Notes: generated from the sequence alone by a model not told the origin. Counted from the first letter of the stretch, positions 1 through 11,335 are shown. The stretch is 64,000 nucleotides of DNA from Candidatus Woesearchaeota archaeon (GCA_023898365.1 CP060219.1:682001-746000), one strand, 5' to 3'. A program made the numbers and translations.

Positions 1-3000
1 CTGAACAAATTGTGTTAACAAACGTTTCAGATATTTACACTGGCTATTTTAACAATACGTGGGTTGCGGGAACATACGCGTACACGTTATTTGCAAACGA
101 CACTGATGGCAATTATGATACGACGTCCGGAACCATAACGCTCTCTGCCACAATCAAAATCAATCTTTCAACGGTTGAAAACACGTACTATCCAAATGAT
201 ATTGTTTCACTTACACCAATGGATTGGTTTAACGCATCTTGGCATTATCGTGTTCCTTTGCTTTTAAACACAGGACACACGGCACGTTCTGAAAAACTTG
301 CGGTGAAAAAATTGGTGAACTTTTCATCAGCAATGTTGCAAGCAAACATCACCGGTCTTTTTGATAGCAACTCGATTAGAGTTGTTCGAGAAGATAATGT
401 TGAAGTTGCCTACGAAGTGCTTCGGTGGGTAACCAATGATACGGCTATGATTCGCTTCAAATTAGGAACTGGCAGCACCATGCTTCCACGAATGACGAAT
501 TATATGTACTATGTTTATTTCGACACTGTCAATCACGGCTATAAGGTCAACGATGAATCCATTAATATTACTAAAGAGTTTGTTGTTTGTCCGGGAACAG
601 ACACCAACGATTATCACTTGGCATACACCAGATATAATGGTACGTTCGAATCGTTTAATGATGTTGCAACGGGCGGTAACACTCGTCGTGCTCGCGTGTT
701 TGACTTTGATAATGATGGTGATTATGATATTGTGCTTTCAAGATCAAGCGGCACGGTTTCCTTGGTTGCATATCGACAGAGTGGTGTAAATTCTGGCACG
801 TTTTTGAATTCTCAAACGTTTGCGACGAATTGGGGAGATGATGCGTGGGGAGGATTATGCACGGGTGACTTTGATGAAGATGGGTATATTGATCTTGCCG
901 TTATTAATGATCCTGATGCTGCAGCAAACGATGATGAAATTCAAATAATATTTAGTGATGGTGATGGAACGTTCACGGCAGGTCCTCGCGTTTCTTTAGC
1001 GAACACGAACTGGGATGGTCGTCAACCAGCTTGCGCCGACTTTAATGGCGATGGTCATATTGATGTCATAACAGGAATTGAATCAACCATTGTTGATTAT
1101 TTGCAACTGTACACGGGAGATGGTACGGGTGCCTTAACGCTTGACAGCACCGTTGGTGACAGTGACGATCCTGCTATTGATGATTGGGATGTGCATGGTT
1201 CCTGGCCGGTCGATTTTGATTTTGATGGAGATGTTGATCTCTTTGTACATCGAACAGCAACTGAAGTGCGTTACTTCCAAAACAATGGAGGCGGCGTCTT
1301 TGGTTCGGGTTCTGCTGAAAACACCGCATTTGATGGCAATGGAAACACGTGGGGTGGCGGTTCTGTTTCTGATGTTAACAGTGATGGGTATCCTGATATT
1401 GTTCGCGGACAATGGGGAACAAACGATGGAAGTTTGCGAGTAATTTATTATGATCCTGCAACCAGCAACTACACTTCTCAAACAAGTGTACAAGTCATCG
1501 AAGCAGGAAATGATCAGCACATGGAATGTCAGATGCCTGACCAATTATGGATTCCTATTGCTAATTTGACAACGCAGCGCGCATTTGTTGGTGCGAACAC
1601 GCGAGATAGCGTCGCAAACAATACAAACACGCATATGCATAAGGCCCGTCTTGTTTTAGAGGTGCAAAATTATACTGGCGGTATGTGGCAACCAGTTGCA
1701 ACCATTGTCAATGATACAACACCTCGTGTGTTAAACATTTCTTCTTCCGCGTTCAATCCTCTTGACTTTTCTTTTGACTGGTTTGATGCAGGTGGTTGGA
1801 ATACAGGAGCTCATCTTGGTGCAAGCACGTATCGAGTTGTTGCAAGTTTGCAAGGGTATCAAAATAATGTTTTGCTCACTTCTGCTGGAAAGAATCTTAC
1901 CGCAGGATATAATTTTAGTATTATTTCAGACGTCCTTGCACCGAGTATTACTGCCTCTTCACTCTCTCCTTCCGTAAATGGATATGGGACGACGTTCACG
2001 TTTAATATCACCACTTCAGATCAGACGCAACTCTACGGAGCCTATCTGAACGTGACGCATCCAAACGGAACAATGCGCCAATATCAAATGTCTGTCGAAT
2101 CTATTCTCGAATCGTTGAACAGCAACGCAACAACGTATGTCTACTCTCTCAATGAAACGTTCCGTAATGGCACGTACTCCTATGTGTATGTGGTCAATGA
2201 TACGAACGGCTATAAAACAAATTCGAGTTTGCAGTCCTTTACGGTTTATGGTAGTGCACATTTCCAACTAGAAACAACCCAAGAAAGCTATCCTGAGAAT
2301 ACAAAGGTTGAACTTTCTGGAGCGTATCTTAACAATACGGGCGCAACAAACATTTCTGGTTATCTCTTCATGCAAGTGTTAAATGCGACAAGGGGTGTTG
2401 TTGCAACTATTACAAATGATACAAACGGCTCAACGCTGCGTTCGATTGCAACGGGATCAGCACTAGATCTTGACTCAATTTGGAATGCGACAAGCGGCGG
2501 AGATGGATGGAACACGGGTTCGTATCCTGCAGGCCAGTATTATATCTATGCCGCACTTCATGCAAAGAATGAAAGTGTTATTACGCTAAGAAATGGTTCT
2601 TCGCTAAACGCCACTATAAATTTCTCTATTAGCATCGACACGCAAGCGCCGGTTATTGGAAGTTTAAGTTTCTCGCCTGTTCCTCCTCTTGGTTATGGAT
2701 TTAATACGTCCATTCATGTCAATATTACTGATAATGGTGCTCTTGACACAGTTGAGATTAATGTGACGACACCGCAAGGCGCAGTGCAACAAATCACGTA
2801 TTCGAACTCTTCAGACTTATACAATTGGACGTATAGTGATGCTTGGTGGGGTGGTATGTATTTCGTGACTATCTTTGCAAATGATTCGAACGGGAACAAT
2901 GCTACGCGCACGCAGAATTTCTCTATATACACTAACGCAAGCGTTACGGTTTCTACGTTTGAGAATGTCTACGAATCGAACGAGATCGTTCAATTAGCAA

Positions 3001-6000
3001 GTCCGTATGCGTGGTGGAATACGACCTGGTCATATAGGGTCCCTGTTAAAGTAAATGCGACATCGTTTAGTCGTGTAGGTTTCTGGGTTGAGAAGGAGGT
3101 AAACTTGACTGCACAATTAGCTGCACTTTCTTGCGGTGTGAGTGCATGTTCAGGAAACATCGATGTTGATAGTATTCGTGTTATTGAACATTATCAAAAT
3201 GGTTCATTAAAAATTCAAAATGATTCATACAGTGATTATCGCAAATATGAAGTTTCGTTTGATAAGAGTCAACTTGCAAATTTTGATCAATTAACTAATG
3301 CGAATTATCGTTTGCAGTGGAAGATAAATCGTACTATTGCAGCAAATGAACAACCCGTGTTCATTATGTATTTTGATGTTGAAAAAGGAACGAATAAACC
3401 ATCACGATCGTATGCGCTCAACGAACCAACTCCTTTTGTTCTTCTTACTCGTGAAGATAACGCAAATGAATATGCAGAAATAAACCTTGATGGAACGCTT
3501 GGCACGGTTAACTCTCTTGGCGTTGATGATGGCGCACAATCTCGCGGATCAGCAGTTGCCGACTTTGATAATGATGGAGATTATGATTATGTGAATGCGC
3601 CAGACGGTAATATTATTTATGTCGAACAGACGGGCGCCTTAACATTCACCAGTCAAGGAGTTATTGATGGCGTCGATATTGGTATGCTTGGCACGTACGG
3701 TATGGACTTAGCAACAGGCGACTTTAACTTTGATGGCAACCAGGATTTCATCATTGGAGGCAATAATGATCGTCACTATGCATTTTTAGGATTTGGGAAC
3801 GGATCGTTTATTTTCAAGAACATTACCGATGCAGAAGGTTCAGGAAATAGCCGAGGAAAAGACGCAGCTGATTTCAACAACGATCAAATACTTGATTATG
3901 CCTCGGTTAATAATGCTGGAAGAGTTTACCTATTCTCTAATGATGGCGAAGGAAATTTCAGTTTAGAACAAAGTTTTGACTTTAGCGGACAGAGTTATTG
4001 TTTGGCAGCTGGTGATTTTGATGAAGATGGATATAACGATATCATCATCAATGATGAGGGAGAAGCAAACATGGTGCTCTATCCGGGTAACGGAGATTTT
4101 ACTTTTGGAGCAGAAATTGATTTGTTTGCGGTTGCCGCGCAAGAACATGGGTGTGATGCGTATGATATTGATAATGATGGTCATTTAGATATGCTTTACA
4201 TTAATGAAGAAACTGGCCAACTCTACTCTCGTTTAGGTTATGGTAATGGCTCGTTTGATACGGAAACGGAGCATGAAGATTTAGCGTACAACAATTATTT
4301 TGGTCTTGACACGCCAGATCCTCATATGAATGCTTTTGATTTTGTCTTAGCTATTGAGACAAGATCCTCGAACACGATTACTTCCCGCGCATTAACTACT
4401 GGTTCCCTTCCGTATTATCCTCGTGCGCTTATTCAAGTTCAGAATTGGACGGGTTCTGCTTGGAACGTTGTTGATACAGTGGTTAATCAGACTCGCCCAT
4501 TAATTTATCAAGGACAAATTATTGATTTTAGGAATTTATTCTATTTGGCAGGAAATTGGAACACCTCAACTTATCCGTATGGTCAATATAGAATTTATGC
4601 TGCAATCATTAATCCGTATGGTGATGTCTTGCAAAATCAAGATGCAACCTACATGAATGCGAGTTATCAATTCAATATTAGTGCTGATGTTATTCCTCCA
4701 AATTTGACTGCTGTTGATGCAAGTCCAACTGAAACTGGCTTTGGAGAAAACATTACCATCAACGTGTATATTGATACGGATTCAACTGATTCGCACAGCG
4801 CTGTTGCAAGTATTTATGAGCCAAACGGCTCAATCTATAATGTGTCCATGACGTCGGTTGGTTCATTCCAATTTACTGGCGTCTTTGGAGACACGTGGCA
4901 ACTTGGCACGTACAATGTCAGTGTTCGGGTTAATGACACCTCGAATAACAATCAGACGATTAACACGTCATTTAATATATCCGCAGATATTTCTCTTTCG
5001 CTTGCCACTGTTGAAGACGAGTATCGACGCAATCAAACTGTGCAAATTACTAGTCCTTTTTCTTGGTTTAACACCACTTGGACGTATCGCGTTCCAGTTG
5101 TTCTTGAAGCAACTTCGTATGATCGATTCTATCAGCGAGTTGATTCAGTCATTAATTTTACAGAAAAACTTGCTGAGCTTACCTGTGTCGGCCAAGCTTG
5201 TTCGGGAACGCTTGACCTGAATTCCTTACGCGTTATTGAGTATTTGGCAAATGGTTCATCAATAATCTATAACTCTTCAATCAGTAACCAAAGCAAATAT
5301 TTTGTTCCAATGGTTTATAATTACACGGCAAGTGTGTATGATGGAACAGACAACGCGGTTGTACAAATTAGTTTCAACGCACCTGATTTGACTGCTGCAA
5401 ACGCGCAACGATATTTTATTGTGTACTTTGATGTAAATGATACGACGACAAAAGTTGCAAAAGAATACGATGCTTCTTTGATCCATACGAGCACCTGTGA
5501 TGAAGATTACATTATCACAACAGACATTAATGGCGAAGTAAACTATATTATGAGCTTAAATGATGGCACGTTTAATGCATCGGTTGAAGTGGAAAATATT
5601 GATCCGCTTCAATCAAATCTTGACTCGTGGGGCGTTGCAATAGCTGACTTTGATGGTGATGGCGATTGTGACTTTGTCGCAGGCGATGATCAATATAATT
5701 TCTACTTGTATACAAAGAATGGTCCCGGCATGGACTTTACTCGAACCACTGCCTTAACAACGCTTATTGCTGATGGAAATTACATGATGGATATGGCACC
5801 AGCAGACTATGATGGTGATGGCGATATTGACGTTGTCTTTGGTGATAACACGCAAGGTGGTGGCGACATGTTTATCGCGGTTAATGATGGTAGTGCAGGT
5901 TTCACCCTTAACACGCTTTCATCCAACGCGCCAGGAGCTGCGACTCGTGGAAAAGATTACGGTGATTTTGATGAGGATGGTTGCCTTGACTTTGTCGCAA

Positions 6001-9000
6001 CAGATTCGGGCAGTGACTTGTATTTCTGGAAAGGAAAGTGTGATGGCACATTTGAAACAGGAGTTGATGTGGGAAACACGCCAAATACGAACACCTACGG
6101 TGTTGCCGCGGGAGATTTTGATGGGGACGATCTTCTTGACTTAATCATTGACGATCGAAATAATGCAGGCCTTAACTTTTTCAAAGGTGATGGAACAGGA
6201 AATTTCACCAATCAAGGAGATGTTGGCTTATCGTACGCTGCGGGAAATTATTTTGTTATTGACGCATTTGATTATGATCGAGATGGAATTTTAGATTTGG
6301 CTTTGGGCGTTTATACGGTGGCTGAAGTGTATTTTGCTAAGGGTGATGGTGATGGCACCTTTACTGATCAAGGTCGCATTGCAGATCATTCTCCTCCAGG
6401 TGTTAACATGATGGGTATCTCTTCACCATTTGAACAAACGCCTACGAATGTAACATTGCAATCAACAGAAGTTGTTGCCACTTCTTCGATTATGAGCGGT
6501 GGCATTAATAATGGTTCGACCTTATTTAATACGTATATTGCAATCATTGTAGAGTTTTGGAATGATACATCACTTTCCTGGGAATATGTTGCTTCTCCTG
6601 TGAACGATTCGAACTCTTCGAATGTACGCTCAAAAGCAGTTGATGGTTTGTTTAACTTTAGAAGTATTTTAGACTCGCAAGGAAATTTCCACACAGCAAA
6701 TTTAACTTACGGCACCTATCGTGTTCACGTTAAACTGCTTGACGCGTGGGGAAACATACTCGCTAAGTCCTCTGGCGGCACTATGAATATTACATATAAT
6801 TTCACGATCGCGCCAGATACGACGCCGCCGAATATTACCTCGTTAACGACGCTTCCTGCAACAACAGGATTTGGTCGAAACGTAACTATTGAAGCGCTCG
6901 TTGATGATGAGTCGCCTATCTCTCAAGTGATTGCAACTGTTGCAAAGCCTGATGGTTCGCAAGAAAATTATACTATGTCTTTTATCAGCCAGTCTCAAAC
7001 GACAGGAAAATATCGAGTGAAGTTTAATGAGACTTGGTTTGACGGCCAATACAACGTCACAATTTATTCTCGTGATAGCGAAGGAAATAATGAAACGAGC
7101 GCCCTCATGCGAAATTTCACTATTGCTTCAAACGCTTCTGGTCGTGTTGTAACGGTCAAAGACACGTACTATCCAAACGAAGAAGTTCGCTTGACGCATG
7201 CTGAGCCGTGGTGGAACGAATCCTATCATTATAGAACAAAACTTACGGTCGCAACAGGATATACGAAACGTTCAGAGAACACGGTTTTGAAATCAACAAT
7301 TAATTTCACGCATGCAATGAATGATCTTGGCATTGCAGGAACTATTGATACAACGTCCCTTGTTGTCGTAGATAGTACTGGTGATGTGATGGACACCGAG
7401 TATGTTATTGCTCCTAACAGTGATGAGATCACCATCCAATTCCGTCTTGGTGATGGTGGTGCTGCGGCAATGCTTGCAAAAGAAACATCCTTTGAATATT
7501 ACTTATACTTTGATTTGGTTGGAGCAGGCACCTTTACTGATCAAACAGGAACCTTCCCTCGCGAATTCCTTGTGTGTGCAGGAGCAAATAGTCAAGATTA
7601 TCATTATGCTTTTGCAAATCCTAACGGCACGTTCTCCTCATTTACTGATGTTCCTGCAAGTGGTTATCAACGGAGAGTCACCTTATTTGACTTTGAGAAT
7701 GATGGAGATTATGATTTAGTCTTCCATAATGATTCTGGTAATGATAACGATATCTATCTTAACGATGATGATTCTGGTACGAACTGGGATTTCTCCTTCC
7801 ACTCTGCTTGGGGCGATCCAAGCGACTGGGGTGCTGGTTGCGTTGCTGATGTCAATGAAGACGGATACCAAGATCTCTTGATTACTAACGTGGGCGGTCA
7901 AGTATATTATTATCGCAACGTTGGCGGTATCACGTTTGCTGAAACTGATCTTTCTATTGATGCAGGAAGTGGCAATGCGCGTCAGATTACTTGCTTTGAT
8001 ATTAATGGGGATAACAACATTGACTTTATTGCAGGTTCATCAGGAACAAATCCTGTTATATATTATGGTAATGGGGCGGGTGCGTTCACGTATCAAGGAG
8101 TGCTTTCTTCAACGCTGACTGATTTCCATGGCGCGTGGCCTGTTGATTATGATAATGATGGAGATGTAGATTTGATCATGCAAGGTCTTGCAGCAGATCC
8201 TACGGTGTTTACCAATGATGGAACAGGTGGCTTTTCAGAAACAAACATTCCTGGATCGAATCTTGATCTTAATGTGTGGTCTGATGGAACGGTGTGGGAT
8301 TGGAACAATGATGGGGTTCTTGATTTGTCTCGTGGCGACTGGGCGACCTCAAGCGATGTGTATATTAACTTTGGAAATCGCAGTCAAACGTGGGGCTTTA
8401 ACTCTCCAACCGATTTAGCAAACCTTGACGATTACCATATGGATTGTTCAGGTCCGTCATACTTGGAAGATCTAACTGTTTCAGTAGGAACTGCAGACTT
8501 TTATGATTCCATTAGTGGGACGCTTAACACAGAAACTTCGAAGTTTGCTAATGTAGGTAGTACAGCAATGAGTCCTTATATTTTCGCTTCGATTTACTTT
8601 AACAATGGTAGCGGGTGGCAATTTAATGAAACTATTTTCAACACCCAAACACGCATGTTGTCCCAAGCAACTGCAAATCTTCGGGTGTTGTGGAACAGCG
8701 CTGGCGCATGGAATACCTTGCTTCGCCAAGAAGGCCAATATCGGGTTAATATTAGTTTAGTGGATAATGAAAGCGGCGTCTTACTTAACTCATCTAATGG
8801 CGCTCCTCTTGTCATAACATATGATTTCAACATTACGCGAGATACTACCGCGCCAAAACTTACCAATAATTATTCGACGCCAGCACTTAAAGTTTATCGC
8901 GGAAATAATGTTTCTGTCTATACGTTTTGGACTGAAGAATATAAATTTGGTAATGCGACCCTCGCGACAAATCTTTCAGGCACTTTAACAAATAAAACGC

Positions 9001-11018
9001 CAGTTGTCAACATGACCGGATCAGCTGATAGTGCAAACTACACATTCTTTGTCCCTTCAAATTTTACGCCAGGAGAACTGACTTGGCGAGTGTATGCGCA
9101 GGATTTCTACGGCAACAGTAACATGACGCCTCTGAATCACGTTGATGTATGGTCGTGGGTTACTATCCAAAAAGCAGTGGTCAATCCAAACGAAACATTC
9201 ACCTATCAAGATATTATGTTCCGCTGTCGCGTACTTGATTACAATTATTCGACGCCTATTGCTGGAAAGAATGTGACGTTCACAGGTGATCTTGGCCCTA
9301 TTGGTTCCGCATTAACTAACAGCACAGGTTGGGCGAGAATTGTTTTCCAAGATACGAATGCGATTCCTCCAGATGAAAACATTACGTGTGAGATTGCTAA
9401 CGAACCGTATTTCAATGTTACAGGAAACACCTCACTTTACAAAACAATCACGACGACAGAAGCATTCATCAATTTAACCTTGTATGATGCTGGTGATGCT
9501 GCTTATGTGTATGAGAATCAATTGTATAGGTTCTATGCAAATTTCACCGATCAATACGATTTGGGAGTTGGCGATGGAAATTGTAACATCACTATTTACG
9601 GAGAATCAACAAAGAATATGTCAATTCTTTCAGGAACGAATAACGTCACGTGGTACTATAATAAAACATTTACCTGGCCACGCGAAAGTAACTTCACAGT
9701 ACGTTGCCAGTCTCCTCTTGGCATGTCCATTCAAGGAACTGAAGATTTCAATGTAAGTGACGGCATTGCGCCAAATGTGACGTTGATAACTCCTCCTGAA
9801 GCTGCAGAATACCAGCCAAACAACATTACCTTCATCTTTAATGTGAGTGATTATTCGACACTGAACAATTGTTCTTTACTTATTAACGGATCAATTGTTA
9901 TGACTAATTCTTCAATTGCGGTTGGTCAAAACAACTTCACCTATGAAGCGGTAACGCTTGGCAATCATAATTGGAGTGTTGTCTGTGTGGATAACTCTTC
10001 TGCACGTTTTAACACAGGTTATGCAAATGAAACACGAAACTTTACGGTGTGGAAACCGTTGTTTAATTTTTCTTGGATTGTCTATGCTGATCCGTTCTAT
10101 CGATTGGATGCCAATAAACATCTCGTTGTCAACATTTCAAATTATGGAAATCAAAACGCCACCAATGTCTATGTGAATTTAACTCTTCCTTTTAATTGGT
10201 CTTTTGTTTCGGGCAATGTTTCAAACAATTCGATCGCATTCCTCGCAATTGATAATTGGACGACGTTTGACTGGTATGTGAATGTTGGTAATAATGCATC
10301 GCTTGGTTTAGTGAATTTGACGTTGTATGCGAATGCTTCAGAGAATGTGAGCAAAACAGAAAATTTCACGGTGCGCGTCGATGCACTTAATGTTGGCATG
10401 GTTACAATGTATAATTATACAAACGGTTCTTGTTATTATACGAACTATTACAACTTTTCTGCAACAATGAAAAATTATGGTCCGAACATTACCAACTTTT
10501 CAGTTATCTTCGAAGTCAACGGCTCACTGATTACTCATTTCCCTATCACAAACATGAGTCAAGATGAAGAGCGAAACTTTTCGGTCTTATGGAAAATACC
10601 TTTCCGTGGTTGGCACAATATTTCATTTAAAACAAATATGTCGACGGATACTGATCAGTCTGATGATCGCGTTTCTATTTTGATCAACAAACTGTATCAG
10701 AATGTCACACTTAACTCGACGTGGTTTAATACGGATGTTGGGGATTACAATATCACGTTGTCCATTACAGACAACGCGGGTTGTAACGTATCTAATTTAT
10801 CCGCGTATGTGTTTGTTCCCGAAACGTTCAATGTCTCTTCAGTGAACACGCCAAATGTGCAAAACGTCTCTGTTGGCACGGGCGGTCTTGTTATGGCATG
10901 GAATGACACGCTTCCTGCTTATAGCACACTCACCTTTATTGTTTCGCTCACAAATAGTTCGCCGCAGCATTACATCGAAGAGTACTTTGCTGGTGTCCAA
11001 GCTGCTTTCACGAAATGA
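1..11018 (+). CDS. Giant modular surface protein, DUF2341 + VCBS/FG-GAP repeats (5'-partial)
   Basis: Over 3,660 residues are visible and the frame is open to the left edge, so the N-terminus lies outside the window. A module recurs four times: a DUF2341-like start (WxN-x-S/TW-x-YRVP, near nt 230, 3015, 5065 and 7210), then a run of calcium-loop FG-GAP/VCBS blades such as DFDNDGDYD (about nt 700-1440, 3550-4200, 5640-6310, 7690-8320), a linker, and an Ig-like domain opened by DTTPPNIT-type sequence. An extra linker/Ig unit follows module 1. The last ~700 residues are Ig/CARDB-like beta domains without blades. N-x-S/T sequons are very dense, which fits S-layer-type N-glycosylation. There is no C-terminal membrane helix, so any anchor must be N-terminal or non-covalent. 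A strong terminator follows. An adhesin or scaffold role is inferred; the propeller family is well known but the ligand is not. Confidence 0.9.
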   Translation, partial: EQIVLTNVSDIYTGYFNNTWVAGTYAYTLFANDTDGNYDTTSGTITLSATIKINLSTVENTYYPNDIVSLTPMDWFNASWHYRVPLLLNTGHTARSEKLAVKKLVNFSSAMLQANITGLFDSNSIRVVREDNVEVAYEVLRWVTNDTAMIRFKLGTGSTMLPRMTNYMYYVYFDTVNHGYKVNDESINITKEFVVCPGTDTNDYHLAYTRYNGTFESFNDVATGGNTRRARVFDFDNDGDYDIVLSRSSGTVSLVAYRQSGVNSGTFLNSQTFATNWGDDAWGGLCTGDFDEDGYIDLAVINDPDAAANDDEIQIIFSDGDGTFTAGPRVSLANTNWDGRQPACADFNGDGHIDVITGIESTIVDYLQLYTGDGTGALTLDSTVGDSDDPAIDDWDVHGSWPVDFDFDGDVDLFVHRTATEVRYFQNNGGGVFGSGSAENTAFDGNGNTWGGGSVSDVNSDGYPDIVRGQWGTNDGSLRVIYYDPATSNYTSQTSVQVIEAGNDQHMECQMPDQLWIPIANLTTQRAFVGANTRDSVANNTNTHMHKARLVLEVQNYTGGMWQPVATIVNDTTPRVLNISSSAFNPLDFSFDWFDAGGWNTGAHLGASTYRVVASLQGYQNNVLLTSAGKNLTAGYNFSIISDVLAPSITASSLSPSVNGYGTTFTFNITTSDQTQLYGAYLNVTHPNGTMRQYQMSVESILESLNSNATTYVYSLNETFRNGTYSYVYVVNDTNGYKTNSSLQSFTVYGSAHFQLETTQESYPENTKVELSGAYLNNTGATNISGYLFMQVLNATRGVVATITNDTNGSTLRSIATGSALDLDSIWNATSGGDGWNTGSYPAGQYYIYAALHAKNESVITLRNGSSLNATINFSISIDTQAPVIGSLSFSPVPPLGYGFNTSIHVNITDNGALDTVEINVTTPQGAVQQITYSNSSDLYNWTYSDAWWGGMYFVTIFANDSNGNNATRTQNFSIYTNASVTVSTFENVYESNEIVQLASPYAWWNTTWSYRVPVKVNATSFSRVGFWVEKEVNLTAQLAALSCGVSACSGNIDVDSIRVIEHYQNGSLKIQNDSYSDYRKYEVSFDKSQLANFDQLTNANYRLQWKINRTIAANEQPVFIMYFDVEKGTNKPSRSYALNEPTPFVLLTREDNANEYAEINLDGTLGTVNSLGVDDGAQSRGSAVADFDNDGDYDYVNAPDGNIIYVEQTGALTFTSQGVIDGVDIGMLGTYGMDLATGDFNFDGNQDFIIGGNNDRHYAFLGFGNGSFIFKNITDAEGSGNSRGKDAADFNNDQILDYASVNNAGRVYLFSNDGEGNFSLEQSFDFSGQSYCLAAGDFDEDGYNDIIINDEGEANMVLYPGNGDFTFGAEIDLFAVAAQEHGCDAYDIDNDGHLDMLYINEETGQLYSRLGYGNGSFDTETEHEDLAYNNYFGLDTPDPHMNAFDFVLAIETRSSNTITSRALTTGSLPYYPRALIQVQNWTGSAWNVVDTVVNQTRPLIYQGQIIDFRNLFYLAGNWNTSTYPYGQYRIYAAIINPYGDVLQNQDATYMNASYQFNISADVIPPNLTAVDASPTETGFGENITINVYIDTDSTDSHSAVASIYEPNGSIYNVSMTSVGSFQFTGVFGDTWQLGTYNVSVRVNDTSNNNQTINTSFNISADISLSLATVEDEYRRNQTVQITSPFSWFNTTWTYRVPVVLEATSYDRFYQRVDSVINFTEKLAELTCVGQACSGTLDLNSLRVIEYLANGSSIIYNSSISNQSKYFVPMVYNYTASVYDGTDNAVVQISFNAPDLTAANAQRYFIVYFDVNDTTTKVAKEYDASLIHTSTCDEDYIITTDINGEVNYIMSLNDGTFNASVEVENIDPLQSNLDSWGVAIADFDGDGDCDFVAGDDQYNFYLYTKNGPGMDFTRTTALTTLIADGNYMMDMAPADYDGDGDIDVVFGDNTQGGGDMFIAVNDGSAGFTLNTLSSNAPGAATRGKDYGDFDEDGCLDFVATDSGSDLYFWKGKCDGTFETGVDVGNTPNTNTYGVAAGDFDGDDLLDLIIDDRNNAGLNFFKGDGTGNFTNQGDVGLSYAAGNYFVIDAFDYDRDGILDLALGVYTVAEVYFAKGDGDGTFTDQGRIADHSPPGVNMMGISSPFEQTPTNVTLQSTEVVATSSIMSGGINNGSTLFNTYIAIIVEFWNDTSLSWEYVASPVNDSNSSNVRSKAVDGLFNFRSILDSQGNFHTANLTYGTYRVHVKLLDAWGNILAKSSGGTMNITYNFTIAPDTTPPNITSLTTLPATTGFGRNVTIEALVDDESPISQVIATVAKPDGSQENYTMSFISQSQTTGKYRVKFNETWFDGQYNVTIYSRDSEGNNETSALMRNFTIASNASGRVVTVKDTYYPNEEVRLTHAEPWWNESYHYRTKLTVATGYTKRSENTVLKSTINFTHAMNDLGIAGTIDTTSLVVVDSTGDVMDTEYVIAPNSDEITIQFRLGDGGAAAMLAKETSFEYYLYFDLVGAGTFTDQTGTFPREFLVCAGANSQDYHYAFANPNGTFSSFTDVPASGYQRRVTLFDFENDGDYDLVFHNDSGNDNDIYLNDDDSGTNWDFSFHSAWGDPSDWGAGCVADVNEDGYQDLLITNVGGQVYYYRNVGGITFAETDLSIDAGSGNARQITCFDINGDNNIDFIAGSSGTNPVIYYGNGAGAFTYQGVLSSTLTDFHGAWPVDYDNDGDVDLIMQGLAADPTVFTNDGTGGFSETNIPGSNLDLNVWSDGTVWDWNNDGVLDLSRGDWATSSDVYINFGNRSQTWGFNSPTDLANLDDYHMDCSGPSYLEDLTVSVGTADFYDSISGTLNTETSKFANVGSTAMSPYIFASIYFNNGSGWQFNETIFNTQTRMLSQATANLRVLWNSAGAWNTLLRQEGQYRVNISLVDNESGVLLNSSNGAPLVITYDFNITRDTTAPKLTNNYSTPALKVYRGNNVSVYTFWTEEYKFGNATLATNLSGTLTNKTPVVNMTGSADSANYTFFVPSNFTPGELTWRVYAQDFYGNSNMTPLNHVDVWSWVTIQKAVVNPNETFTYQDIMFRCRVLDYNYSTPIAGKNVTFTGDLGPIGSALTNSTGWARIVFQDTNAIPPDENITCEIANEPYFNVTGNTSLYKTITTTEAFINLTLYDAGDAAYVYENQLYRFYANFTDQYDLGVGDGNCNITIYGESTKNMSILSGTNNVTWYYNKTFTWPRESNFTVRCQSPLGMSIQGTEDFNVSDGIAPNVTLITPPEAAEYQPNNITFIFNVSDYSTLNNCSLLINGSIVMTNSSIAVGQNNFTYEAVTLGNHNWSVVCVDNSSARFNTGYANETRNFTVWKPLFNFSWIVYADPFYRLDANKHLVVNISNYGNQNATNVYVNLTLPFNWSFVSGNVSNNSIAFLAIDNWTTFDWYVNVGNNASLGLVNLTLYANASENVSKTENFTVRVDALNVGMVTMYNYTNGSCYYTNYYNFSATMKNYGPNITNFSVIFEVNGSLITHFPITNMSQDEERNFSVLWKIPFRGWHNISFKTNMSTDTDQSDDRVSILINKLYQNVTLNSTWFNTDVGDYNITLSITDNAGCNVSNLSAYVFVPETFNVSSVNTPNVQNVSVGTGGLVMAWNDTLPAYSTLTFIVSLTNSSPQHYIEEYFAGVQAAFTK

Positions 11019-11037
11019 CGCTGACCTCACCAAAATG

Positions 11038-11090
11038 AACCCGGGTGAAGATCCCCTGATCAGGGATGTTTGCCCGGTTCTTTTTTTTTC
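11038..11090 (+). terminator. Hairpin plus T-run terminator after the giant gene
   Basis: A long imperfect inverted repeat has outer arms AACCCGGG / CCCGGTT and an inner palindromic core CCCTGATCAGGG. Nine T residues (11081-11089) follow directly. It starts 19 nt after the stop codon of the giant gene. A stem this strong next to a T-tract looks like a bacterial intrinsic terminator; in archaea the T-run alone can terminate and the stem may protect the 3' end. Confidence 0.75.
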
Positions 11091-11173
11091 TTTAGTTTTG
11101 GTTTGTTTTTTGTTTGCCATTCTTTGTTGCTTATTAGTTTCCATATTGAAATAAAATAACCTTTTGAACGTAA

Positions 11174-11184
11174 AATATATAAAT
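11174..11184 (+). promoter_or_regulatory. TATA box for the 31-aa peptide gene
   Basis: An AT-rich AATATATAAAT element lies 56-66 nt before the ATG at 11240, giving a predicted start near 11207-11210 and a ~30-nt leader. The leader carries the Shine-Dalgarno-like AAGAGGTG at 11226-11233, 6 nt before the ATG. The beta-helix gene begins 29 nt after this peptide and has no TATA box of its own, so the two are probably co-transcribed. Confidence 0.6.
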
Positions 11185-11239
11185 AAGTATATGCATATGT
11201 ATACTCATATACAATTCATTGTATGAAGAGGTGTTGTTA

Positions 11240-11335
11240 ATGCACAAAACAGAACACGAGGAAATGATGCTGCTCATGACAGGCATTGTCGCATTCATAG
11301 CAGTCGTTGGCATGATCCTTACCTTCGCCTTGTAA
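11240..11335 (+). CDS. 31-aa single-pass membrane microprotein, paralogue of the downstream anchor
   Basis: The sequence starts MHKTEHEEMMLLMTGIVAFI and continues with a hydrophobic stretch, making one transmembrane helix after an acidic/His N-terminus. A TATA box and a good SD (AAGAGGTG, 6-nt spacing) precede it. About 15 of 25 positions match the first residues of the adjacent beta-helix protein (shared VAFIA and LTF segments), so it looks like a free-standing copy of that protein's anchor, made either by duplication or as a partner subunit. No known family is recognised. The acidic n-region is unlike a normal Sec signal or archaeal pilin signal. Confidence 0.7.
   Translation: MHKTEHEEMMLLMTGIVAFIAVVGMILTFAL

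Noticed and set aside
10839..11154. Small ORFs across the end of the giant gene and the terminator
   Set aside because: They read through the terminator hairpin and T-run on either strand and have no start signals.
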